A DNA stretch of 64,000 nt from Rahnella sikkimica. GTDB taxonomy: Bacteria; Pseudomonadota; Gammaproteobacteria; Enterobacterales; Enterobacteriaceae. Made by a program: the position numbers and the translations under genes. Positions 48,056 to 55,580 of this stretch are shown piece by piece. The stretch covers positions 3,658,001 to 3,722,000 of the forward strand of contig NZ_CP019062.1 of the NCBI RefSeq assembly GCF_002951615.1, given 5' to 3'. Positions within the stretch are counted from its first letter, which is position 1; every line of letters starts with the position of its first letter. The notes below the pieces were generated by a model, which saw only the letters and a program-made list of their open reading frames with translations, made no database searches and was not told the origin of the DNA.

Positions 48056-48676
48056 ATGAAGCCCGAAATTCCGGTTGCGTTAACTCAGCGTGGACCAGCC
48101 GAACACGAACGGCGCGAACAAATTATTGATGCGGCATTTGAGCACTTTCGCCTCTATGGTTATGCCAAAACGTCAGTGGCGGATCTGGCTAAATCAATCG
48201 GCGTTTCAAGTGCTTATATTTATAAATTTTTTGAGTCAAAACAGGCGATTGGTGAAGCAATCTGTTCCCAGCGTGTCGGCCAGATTGATCAGGCATTACT
48301 GCTGATTGCCCGGAGTGACCAAAGTGCAACTCTGCGCCTGCGTTCAATTTTTAAGACATTGTTAACGCGTAGTCTGGAGCTCTTCTTTCAGGATAGAAAG
48401 TTACATGATCTGGCCGCGATTGCTTCGGCTCAGCAATGGAAATCCACGTTAAATCACCGTGCTGTGATGTATAGCATTGTGGAAAAAATAGTGAACGACG
48501 GGCGTGAGTCCGGTGAATTTGAGCGCAAAACGCCGCTGGATGAGGTCTGTATGGCAATCACCAGCGTGACAACGCCGTTCTCTCATCCGCTGTTGCTGGA
48601 ACAAAAAACGCCGGAGCAACTGGAAGAACGCGTTCAGGCCATCACCGGTCTGGTTCTGCGTAGCCTGTCAAAATAG
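48056..48676 (+). CDS. TetR/AcrR-family transcriptional regulator
   Basis: A 206 aa regulator with the TetR N-terminal helix-turn-helix (REQIIDAAFEHFRLYGYAKT, then VADLAKSIGVSSAYIYKFFE, about residues 20-61) and an all-helical ligand domain. The ATG is preceded by cggagga. It lies directly upstream of a fabF-like gene and shares a palindromic sequence with it. Control of fatty-acid or membrane-active compound response is a guess; the ligand cannot be read from the sequence. Confidence 0.88.
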   Translation: MKPEIPVALTQRGPAEHERREQIIDAAFEHFRLYGYAKTSVADLAKSIGVSSAYIYKFFESKQAIGEAICSQRVGQIDQALLLIARSDQSATLRLRSIFKTLLTRSLELFFQDRKLHDLAAIASAQQWKSTLNHRAVMYSIVEKIVNDGRESGEFERKTPLDEVCMAITSVTTPFSHPLLLEQKTPEQLEERVQAITGLVLRSLSK

Positions 48677-48691
48677 TTGCGACAAATTTTT

Positions 48692-48721
48692 CGAGTTACG
48701 GGTTTACAAAATCGTAATTCG
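48692..48721. promoter_or_regulatory. Inverted repeat in front of the fabF-like gene
   Basis: cgagttacg and cgtaattcg are arms matching at 8 of 9 positions around a 12-base centre that contains aaaat. It is a plausible site for the TetR product encoded just upstream. Confidence 0.4.
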
Positions 48722-48816
48722 TCACATACTGTCAGCCTTAAATTAAAATCGTTTCTGCCCGCTGGTGGAAGTTTCAGCAGAAACTTATGTCTTTAACAGA
48801 CAGAGAGGAAATTTTT

Positions 48817-50091
48817 ATGACTCATCGTCGAGTGGTTATTACCGGCATGGGGGCTGTGAGTCCTCTGGGCTGTGATATCGAAACTATCTGGAAGCGCCTG
48901 CTGGCCGGTCAGTCTGGTATCCGCGTTTTGCCGGAAGAAATTGTTGCAACGCTGTCCGTGAAAATTGGCGGTCAGGTACAAACTAAAGAACAGGATCCCG
49001 AATCAGGGTTCGAACCCGACCTGTTTGTTGTACCAAAAGACCAGAAAAAAATGGACCGTTTCATTCTTTTCGCTATGGCCGCTGCCGATATGGCGATTGC
49101 GAATGCAGGCTGGAAAGCGGAAACCGCTGAACAGCAGGAACGTACTGCAACCGTCATCGGTTCTGGTATCGGTGGTTTCCCGGCGATTGCACATGCTGTG
49201 CGCACCAACGACAGCCGCGGTGCTAAGCGTTTATCCCCGTTCACCATTCCTTCATTCCTGGTGAATCTGGCGTCCGGTCAGGTTTCCATTAAACACCAGT
49301 TCAAAGGCCCCATCGGGGCGCCGGTGACCGCGTGTGCGGCGGGTGTTCAGGCAATCGGCGATGCGGTTCGTTTGATTCGCAATGATGAAGCTGATGTTGC
49401 ACTGTGTGGTGGCGCTGAAGCGGCTATCGATACCGTGAGCCTGGGTGGTTTTGCGGCGGCAAAAGCGATGTCTGCGGGCCATGAAGATCATCCGGAAAAA
49501 GCATCCCGTCCATTCGACAGCGCCCGCGATGGCTTTGTGATGGGCGAAGGCGCAGGCATGCTGGTTATCGAAGAACTGGAACATGCGAAAGCGCGTGGTG
49601 CAAAAATCCTGGCTGAGATCGTCGGTTACGGCACCAGCGGTGATGCTTACCACATGACTTCCGGTGCGGAAGACGGCAATGGCGCTGGCCGTGCGATGAA
49701 AATTGCTTTGCGTCAGGCGGGCATTCAGCCTTCAGACGTTCAGCATTTGAATGCGCATGCGACCTCTACGCCGGTGGGTGATTTGGGTGAAATCAACGCG
49801 ATTAAAACCCTTTTCGGTACAGACGGGAAACTCGCGGTAACGTCCACCAAATCTGCAACCGGTCACTTGCTGGGCGCGGCGGGCGGTCTGGAAACTATCT
49901 TCACCATCCTGGCTGTGCGCGACCAAATCGTTCCGCCAACGCTAAACCTTGAAAATAAAGATGCCGCGGCAGAAGGCCTGAACATCGTCGGAAATACGGC
50001 GCAGAAGCACGGCATTACTTATGCGCTGTCCAACGGTTTTGGTTTTGGTGGAGTGAATGCTTGTGTGCTGCTGAAACGTTGGGAAGATTAA
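48817..50091 (+). CDS. Beta-ketoacyl-ACP synthase II homologue (second FabF)
   Basis: A condensing enzyme of fatty-acid elongation type. The Cys-His-His triad is visible: Cys in VTACAAGVQAIGDA (about residue 169), His in NAHATSTPVGD and His in KSATGHLLGAAGG, followed by the glycine loop NGFGFGGVNA. The protein starts at 48817 (MTHRRVVITGMG) after agaggaaa; 424 aa. It is not in the usual fabD-fabG-acpP-fabF cluster, so it is probably an additional paralogue. The adjacent TetR gene is the likely regulator. Confidence 0.9.
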   Translation: MTHRRVVITGMGAVSPLGCDIETIWKRLLAGQSGIRVLPEEIVATLSVKIGGQVQTKEQDPESGFEPDLFVVPKDQKKMDRFILFAMAAADMAIANAGWKAETAEQQERTATVIGSGIGGFPAIAHAVRTNDSRGAKRLSPFTIPSFLVNLASGQVSIKHQFKGPIGAPVTACAAGVQAIGDAVRLIRNDEADVALCGGAEAAIDTVSLGGFAAAKAMSAGHEDHPEKASRPFDSARDGFVMGEGAGMLVIEELEHAKARGAKILAEIVGYGTSGDAYHMTSGAEDGNGAGRAMKIALRQAGIQPSDVQHLNAHATSTPVGDLGEINAIKTLFGTDGKLAVTSTKSATGHLLGAAGGLETIFTILAVRDQIVPPTLNLENKDAAAEGLNIVGNTAQKHGITYALSNGFGFGGVNACVLLKRWED

Positions 50092-50121
50092 TTTCTTTCT
50101 GAATTTCAGCACCAAGGCATA

Positions 50122-50160
50122 AAAAAACGCCTCCGGTCAGACTGACGGGAGGCGTTTTTT
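50122..50160 (+). terminator. Terminator of the fabF-like gene
   Basis: aaaaaacgcctcc and ggaggcgtttttt form a perfect 13 bp stem around a partly paired loop. It is the last recognisable core-genome element before base composition changes. Confidence 0.92.
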
Positions 50161-50272
50161 ATTGCATCAGAACCGGCGATTTACTCGATGTTCTGAATCT
50201 GAATATTGATCTCAATAATTTAGTTATAAAAGTCATGTCATTACATAATTTAAATGTTTTTATTGCTTTCTA

Positions 50273-50315
50273 CTCCCCATTTAACCCCCCGAAAAGAATG
50301 GAGGTTAACTGGGAG
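50273..50315. repeat. Imperfect inverted repeat, candidate island attachment core
   Basis: ctccccatttaacccccc (50273-50290) and ggaggttaactgggag (50300-50315) are imperfect inverted arms around the 9-base spacer gaaaagaat. Arms with a 6-9 base centre are the form of tyrosine recombinase core sites. It lies between the last core terminator and the first island gene, ending 11 bases before the stop codon of that gene. Without the right end it cannot be confirmed. Confidence 0.4.
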
Positions 50316-50326
50316 GGAAATGATAT

Positions 50327-51322
50327 TCACGCGATAGCTTTGTATGTGTAGAAAACATTTTCAATTTTTGGGTGGTTAATATAAGTTTTCCAGTATTCAA
50401 CTGCACCTGTTTGAGAAAGGTAGTGAAAGTATTTGTATATTTCACCCAGTGTAATTAATGCTTTGATGTCTGGATGAATGGTATAATTTCCTTTGTGATT
50501 ATCAATGTTGTTATAAATATATTTTAACGCCCATGAAACCTCAGTTGAGTATTTCATTCCACTTTTAATATTTTTTTTGGAATAATTTAGAATAAACTCT
50601 TTCATAATTCCTATCTGTAGTATATCGCTCATCATATGACATACGGAATTATTTATTTCTTTAAGATTAAAGTATTTATTAGCAGTTTCTTTTTGCATCA
50701 TAACAAAACACATGTTGAAGATGGTGAAATAATGGAAATCACCGTTAAAAATATCCTTCCGATGATATTTTTTAGGGAAAATTATACTATGTTGTTCGAA
50801 GAGAAAAAGAGGGAGGCAAATTATAATGTAAGATGAAGAACCATCGTTATATTTCAATAACTGTCTCATCTCTGAAGTTGTAGACTCTTTTAATATCAGA
50901 GGGGTGCTCCCATACCATTCAAAAGTGGCTCTCCAAAAGATGCTTGTAGCAAAGTAAAATATTTTTTTATTATCTAACCCTTCAATGTTAGAGGTGTTAA
51001 ATAATTCTTTTCTCAACATGTTTTTTGAGTAAATAGAATGAATTTTAGTAGGTTGGTTGTTGGTTTTTAATAGCAAGCGAGCTACGTAATCCTCACCATT
51101 AAGATTAAGTTTAGCTTCGCAACATTCGCACAAGAGGTATTTTTTAATTTCGTGAAAAATTGGGGCTGCATTTCTATTGAATTGCAAAAGCACCTTCTCT
51201 GATTTATCTTTCTTTATTTTATTCATTGTCCTGTAGACAAATTTAGGAAGAAAATGACTATCTCTAAGCTCTTTCATCTTTAGACATAAAGCACAAATAT
51301 CTATAATTTTATCTTTATTCAT
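50327..51322 (-). CDS. Unknown protein with HNH-like treble-clef zinc motif
   Basis: A 331 aa protein with no named family that I can give. The N-terminus has CALC (residues 11-14), then DSHFLPKFVYR, then LLCECCEAKL near residues 62-71. The pattern C-x2-C, SH-hydrophobic-P and CxxCE recalls a group of treble-clef/HNH-like proteins common in mobile and defence islands. The rest is helical and shows no further motif. aagga precedes the ATG at 51322. As the outermost island gene it may be cargo. Nuclease activity is speculation. Confidence 0.65.
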   Translation of the reverse strand: MNKDKIIDICALCLKMKELRDSHFLPKFVYRTMNKIKKDKSEKVLLQFNRNAAPIFHEIKKYLLCECCEAKLNLNGEDYVARLLLKTNNQPTKIHSIYSKNMLRKELFNTSNIEGLDNKKIFYFATSIFWRATFEWYGSTPLILKESTTSEMRQLLKYNDGSSSYIIICLPLFLFEQHSIIFPKKYHRKDIFNGDFHYFTIFNMCFVMMQKETANKYFNLKEINNSVCHMMSDILQIGIMKEFILNYSKKNIKSGMKYSTEVSWALKYIYNNIDNHKGNYTIHPDIKALITLGEIYKYFHYLSQTGAVEYWKTYINHPKIENVFYTYKAIA

Positions 51323-51493
51323 AGAAAAGTCCTTGTTAAATTTTAATTATAAAATAAAGGGATTATTTTTTGTGGAATTGAATCTTTATTTTAGTGTTAT
51401 AAGAACAGCAAAGGGCATAGAGTGTTTCAAAAATGTAGCATTAATTTAGAAGTTTTGACAAGATATGATATGGATAAAAACTAAAGGATTCTA

Positions 51494-51604
51494 ATGAAAG
51501 ATTGGTCCCCAGAGCATACAAAGGAAATCAAAGCTTGGCTCGACATAGATAACTACCGTAAGTTCGAAGGAATCACCTTAAAAGGTCTGGGTTATGAACT
51601 ATAG
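51494..51604 (+). pseudogene. Truncated 5' copy of the 52870 gene
   Basis: The 36-codon frame reads MKDWSPEHTKEIKAWLDIDN and continues YRKFEGITLKGLGYEL before a TAG. It is clearly related to the first 36 residues of the gene at 52870 (MKNWSIEHTKQVKEWLNVDA, then YRKFEELSLFRLYHEL). An upstream TTGACA in agttttgaca and a ribosome binding site (aaagga) are also shared. Similarity stops at the codon where this copy ends. It is a remnant left by recombination, or possibly a short ORF still expressed. Confidence 0.75.
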
Positions 51605-51774
51605 GCAAAGGTAGGAACATTCATCTATTATTTTAATTTCATATTATCACCTCTCATGTTTTTATTAACATGAAGTATATAATGATTTTATCAATCCCAG
51701 TATGTGTAAATTTAAAAATAGATGACTAAAGGAGTATAGATACTCCTCTAAGAATCATCCCGCCTCTAAAAATA

Positions 51775-52044
51775 CTATCTTATTTTTATATGTTTACTGT
51801 TTCTAAATGAATTTTTAAGTTCCTTCTTCATTTTATCAACTAATTGGTTAGCATAATCAGTAGCAATATCTAATCCTTTAGCTTTAGCTATTATCAATAA
51901 AGACGTGACATCATTTTCTCTACCACATTTAGAGCAGACGACAAAAGTTCCCTCTGGAGGGGAATATCCTTCGTAAGGCACTGCAAATTCTTCCGAATGA
52001 CAGAAAGTACAATGTAACTTGATGGTCTTGTTTAGATCTTCCAT
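51775..52044 (-). CDS. Small zinc-ribbon protein
   Basis: An 89 aa protein with CTFC (residues 12-15) and CSKC (37-40), a typical four-cysteine zinc ribbon, followed by a basic helical tail (KMKKELKNSFRNSKHIKIR). The start at 52044 has aggat 9 bases upstream; a longer frame to 52086 would run into the preceding gene. It begins 13 bases after the stop of the RHIM-motif gene, so the two form an operon. Function unknown; perhaps a nucleic-acid-binding or sensing partner. Confidence 0.7.
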   Translation of the reverse strand: MEDLNKTIKLHCTFCHSEEFAVPYEGYSPPEGTFVVCSKCGRENDVTSLLIIAKAKGLDIATDYANQLVDKMKKELKNSFRNSKHIKIR

Positions 52045-52057
52045 CGTATTTATCCTA

Positions 52058-52597
52058 TTAAAAAAGGCCTGGAATAGAGCCTGCAACGCTACCTATTATT
52101 GAGGTAACTAGAGGGTGTTCAAGGAGTGAGGTAAGCCGACTTTTGGCCTCGGCTTTATCTTCATCAGATGCTGAAGAGTCCTCGATATTTTTAACAAGTT
52201 GATTAAACACATTATGAATGTTTTGCGTGTTTCCATTTCCAACTTGTGCAGGACCATTAACATTTAAAGTAGCGATTTGCATACTTGCCCCTAATTCATA
52301 TGAACGATTTTTTCCATGCTTAACAGATATAGCTCTACTTTGACCTTCCTCTGTCAAGTGTATGCGGGAATAATCATTACTAACGTTTTGTATGAGAGAA
52401 CGAGAATTACAAATTTTGATGACCCTGAAAAGATGTTCCTCACTCCAATTAAAAAGTTCGTCGATAGCCTTCCGGTCCTCCTGCCCATCTGCAAATCCAA
52501 ATGTGACTGTCTTGATCGTTGCTCCTAAACTCTCCATATCATCGTTCATAAGGGTCAACAGTGAGTCTATGTCTTTCTGAATTTTTTCTGCGTCCAT
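52058..52597 (-). CDS. Protein with winged-helix-like region and RHIM-like motif
   Basis: A 179 aa protein of unknown family. Three parts can be seen. Residues about 35-95 have a winged-helix pattern ending RIHLTEEGQSRA. A Gly/Asn-rich stretch (about 112-128) contains GPAQVGNGNTQNI, whose Q-V-G-x-x-N core matches RHIM and related amyloid signalling motifs. The C-terminus is hydrophobic (PLVTSIIGSVAGSIPGLF). The start at 52597 has aagg at 8 bases; the ATG at 52603 is too close. It heads an operon with the zinc-ribbon gene. Such motifs occur in amyloid-triggered immune proteins; that role here is inferred. Confidence 0.65.
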   Translation of the reverse strand: MDAEKIQKDIDSLLTLMNDDMESLGATIKTVTFGFADGQEDRKAIDELFNWSEEHLFRVIKICNSRSLIQNVSNDYSRIHLTEEGQSRAISVKHGKNRSYELGASMQIATLNVNGPAQVGNGNTQNIHNVFNQLVKNIEDSSASDEDKAEAKSRLTSLLEHPLVTSIIGSVAGSIPGLF

Positions 52598-52869
52598 ATC
52601 CATTGCCTTAAATTGCTGTATGCATAAACAGTTATGCTACCACAATGAATCACAAAAAATAAAGAATATAAAACTATACATATCATATGGTTATTAGAAT
52701 TAAATTTATAAACATTGTATTCACTCGAATCAAATGTGACCAATCTCACGTTTAAGAATAGTTAAATCTTAGAGTAGAGTTCACATTGAATCAGAAGTTA
52801 AAACTAAATTAAGAAATGGTGCGATGATGGTAGTTTTGACAAAATTATGAAAAAAAATCTAGGACAGTT

Positions 52870-53721
52870 ATGAAAAATTGGTCAATAGAACATACTAAAC
52901 AAGTCAAAGAATGGCTGAATGTAGATGCATACCGTAAGTTTGAAGAGCTTTCGTTGTTTCGTCTTTATCATGAACTTTGGGCGAGAACCCTGTTTTTTAA
53001 ATCGTATCGTGATGAGCATGAAAACAAAGCAATGATGGGTTACTTCCAAAAAATTTTTAGTGGAGATCCGTTCTTAATCAGGGAAGATCAACTCGGTTAC
53101 ACCACACCAACAGATAAGCTTTTTCAACCACCGCATTTCTTACTCACAACGACTGAGAGACTTGCTCAACTGTGCATTGTGTCAATGCAACGCAGTATGT
53201 TTTTCTGGAGTGGCGATGATGATTATGAGATCAACAAAGAATACTACGAACGTCCTGTTGCTGAGACCATGCCAGATCAGTTTCCCCAAACAGTAATGTT
53301 TGAGATTGATCTGGCAAGTGGAACCGATGAAGCAATAGCAGAAGCACTAAAAGCAGCATTACCTCAGTGGAGGAGCATTAAAGGCATAGAACCAAATCCA
53401 ATCGATTCTGTTCGGTTTGGCTATGGGACCATTAAAAAAATTATCAATTATCGTTTAATACCTATGCTCGACATTCTTCTATGGGCAAATATCAAAAAAG
53501 TTCGAGTGTCCGATGACCGTCTTTCACGATTGCTTTATACAGATGACGATGATGAAAGTGCCACAAGGCTTCATTATCAGATTAAAGACACTGACCGACC
53601 CCTTGCGCTGAAAGCCACTACTAATGGATTTATTCGACAATTTAATCTTTTTATCAACAAAAATAGCCACTTGAAAAACATGAGAGTTTCAGACGTGATG
53701 ATACTCTCTGATTCTGACTGA
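52870..53721 (+). CDS. Island protein of unknown function, possibly DUF6387 family
   Basis: A 283 aa soluble protein starting MKNWSIEHTKQVKEWLNVDA. It resembles proteins that often sit beside integrases and AlpA genes in enterobacterial islands, which I believe are classed as DUF6387; this is from memory and uncertain. No enzymatic motif is visible. A central segment, IDLASGTDEAIAEALKAALP, suggests alternating strand and helix. Promoter-like TTGACA lies at 52836-52841. A broken AlpA gene follows, and a truncated relative lies at 51494. Confidence 0.7.
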   Translation: MKNWSIEHTKQVKEWLNVDAYRKFEELSLFRLYHELWARTLFFKSYRDEHENKAMMGYFQKIFSGDPFLIREDQLGYTTPTDKLFQPPHFLLTTTERLAQLCIVSMQRSMFFWSGDDDYEINKEYYERPVAETMPDQFPQTVMFEIDLASGTDEAIAEALKAALPQWRSIKGIEPNPIDSVRFGYGTIKKIINYRLIPMLDILLWANIKKVRVSDDRLSRLLYTDDDDESATRLHYQIKDTDRPLALKATTNGFIRQFNLFINKNSHLKNMRVSDVMILSDSD

Positions 53722-53844
53722 CCCAAACCTCCTAAAGCTCCTACATTAGGGAACTCGCGTGGTTCCCTTGTTTTGATCCTCGCTATTTCTCTCTTCCAAT
53801 CAAACCTAAAGTCACCCTGTCGAAACAAAACGGGGAAACACAAA

Positions 53845-54051
53845 ATGAACAACCAAAGCACTCGTCTAATACGTCTTCCTGAAGTCCTCTTGAGAACTGG
53901 CTACGGAAAAGCCTAGATCTATTGCCTGATCAGTGAGGGGTGCTTCCCTGGTTCTATAAAGATAGAAATTCGCTCGGTGGCATTCGTAGAGTTTGAAATC
54001 GATGAATGGATTAAAACCGCAATAGATAAAACAAGAAAAAACGCTGCTTAA
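53845..54051 (+). pseudogene. AlpA-family excisionase/regulator, interrupted by TAG
   Basis: The frame reads STRLIRLPEVLLRTGYGKA, stop, IYCLISEGCFPGSIKI, then RSVAFVEFEIDEWI, ending at TAA 54049-54051. This is a complete 68-residue AlpA-like DNA-binding protein except that the codon for the conserved Trp (GKAWIY in intact relatives) is TAG, one base from TGG. Two conserved arginines (YRLISEGRFP) also read Cys. AlpA proteins activate excision of island integrases, so loss could stabilise the island unless the amber codon is suppressed. Confidence 0.82.
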
Positions 54052-54099
54052 AATTAATTCTATTAAAGGATAGAGAAAATGAAAATATTTACAGAAAAT

Positions 54100-54199
54100 G
54101 TAAAGTTTGAATGATAAATACAGGGTTAAACTTTACAAAAAACTTTACGGAAAAATTGTGTATCTTATTCTACTTAGGTTTGATGCTCGTTTCTAAGTA
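54100..54199. repeat. Cluster of short repeats before the recombinase operon
   Basis: The 326-base gap 54052-54377 is very A+T-rich and contains no gene. It holds gtaaagttt at 54100-54108, its complement aaactttac at 54128-54136, a further aactttac at 54141-54148 and a partial copy aactttag at 54361-54368 next to the ribosome binding site. A separate inverted repeat tacttag/ctaagta spans 54171-54199. These may be binding sites for a recombinase or regulator of the operon. Confidence 0.45.
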
Positions 54200-54377
54200 T
54201 TAGGTGTACATAATCAATACTAGATCTACCAGATGATAAATTGTAATTTTTTAAATCGTTATATATTGATTTGCATATAATTTTAAGAATATTCTCTTTG
54301 ATTTTTTTTGTAAATTTAAAAACCGTCTATTACTAATATATTAGAACTATACTTTTTGTAAACTTTAGGAGGAATAT

Positions 54378-55580
54378 ATGTGTAGTATTTGCGTGGATTC
54401 ATTTATGTTTGAAAATGGTGAAAGATATTGTCATGTTGTTGATAAAGAAACAGGGGAACCACTTTTTTATCCTAATCTGTATATAACAACACAAGTCAGG
54501 AATCGTTCTGAGTCAATATCAACAATGAAAGTGATAGCAGGCAACATTTCATTGCTATATCGCTTTTTTGACAATAAGAACATTGAGATTGACGAAAGAA
54601 TTCAGAAGATGATATTTCTGACTCCTAATGAAATCGATGACTTGATAGAGTATACATCGATCAATTTCAAGAAAGCAAAACCTAACAGTTTTAAAGATAT
54701 TGCTGTTAAAATTCCAACTAGATATTTCAGAGTGACAACAATTGCTAACTATCTAGAATGGTTATGCAAAATTCATCTTTCTCTTTCAAGCCAGAAAGAT
54801 AAGATTAAAGAGATACAGATTTTCATTAAAAACATAAAAAGAAAACAGCCAAGGAACAACAGTAAATATAATATGAATATTGAAAAAAGTTTAGATAAAA
54901 ATCAACTTGATTCCTTATTTAACATGCTTGCACCCAGTAGTAATTCAAACCCATTTTCAATAAATGTACAAAAAAGGAATAATCTGATATTTCTGTTGCT
55001 TCACTCATTTGGCATTAGAGTTGGTGAGCTTTTGAATTTAAGGATTAGCGATATCAATTTTTCAGAATCAACAATCTCTATAAGAAGAAGACCTAATGAT
55101 AGATCAGATCCACGAGTATACCAGCCATTGGTTAAAACTTGTGAGAGAAAGCTGACTGTTGATACAACACTAATGCTGGAAATTTCAGACTATATTTTAA
55201 ATGATAGACGTAAAATTAAAAACGCGAAAAAGAACGATTTTCTTTTTGTTACTTACAAGGAAGGCCGAACCCAGGGACAACCTCTATCATTTTCCTCCTA
55301 TCATAAAATAGTCAGCGTTGTTCGACAATCATCTTCACTTTTAGATGGATTGACAGGTCATAAACTTAGACATACTTGGAACTATGAGTTTTCGAAAGCA
55401 ATAGATGAAATAGGGGGCATCTCAGATGAAAAGGAACAGCAAATCCGTTCTTACCTAATGGGATGGAGACCGGGCTCAGACACTTCATTAATCTATAATC
55501 GCAGGCATATTGTCGAAATTTCGAAAAAGACATCAATTGATCTTCAAAAGACACTATTTAAAGGAATGTGTAATGAATAA
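54378..55580 (+). CDS. Tyrosine recombinase, first gene of the quartet
   Basis: A 400 aa site-specific recombinase with an N-terminal core-binding region and a C-terminal catalytic domain. Catalytic residues that can be placed are Arg214 (FGIRVGELLNLRISD), the H-x-x-R box as His328 and Arg331 (GHKLRHTW), Trp363 in place of the second His, and Tyr373 (SLIYNRRH). aggagg lies 5 bases before the ATG. It overlaps the next gene by 8 bases. A cysteine pair (CSIC) starts the protein. It is the extra integrase relative to the three-gene Gmt or Tn554 unit. Confidence 0.85.
   Translation: MCSICVDSFMFENGERYCHVVDKETGEPLFYPNLYITTQVRNRSESISTMKVIAGNISLLYRFFDNKNIEIDERIQKMIFLTPNEIDDLIEYTSINFKKAKPNSFKDIAVKIPTRYFRVTTIANYLEWLCKIHLSLSSQKDKIKEIQIFIKNIKRKQPRNNSKYNMNIEKSLDKNQLDSLFNMLAPSSNSNPFSINVQKRNNLIFLLLHSFGIRVGELLNLRISDINFSESTISIRRRPNDRSDPRVYQPLVKTCERKLTVDTTLMLEISDYILNDRRKIKNAKKNDFLFVTYKEGRTQGQPLSFSSYHKIVSVVRQSSSLLDGLTGHKLRHTWNYEFSKAIDEIGGISDEKEQQIRSYLMGWRPGSDTSLIYNRRHIVEISKKTSIDLQKTLFKGMCNE

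Noticed and set aside
50161..50272. tRNA or tmRNA gene as island target
   Set aside because: No cloverleaf or conserved T-arm is visible at the junction; the target appears to be intergenic.
50636..50836. 66-codon plus-strand frame
   Set aside because: It is antisense within the treble-clef gene, which has motif support and a good start.
52567..52749. 60-codon minus-strand frame upstream of the RHIM-motif gene
   Set aside because: It overlaps the start of that gene, has no clear ribosome binding site and lies in the A+T-rich promoter region.
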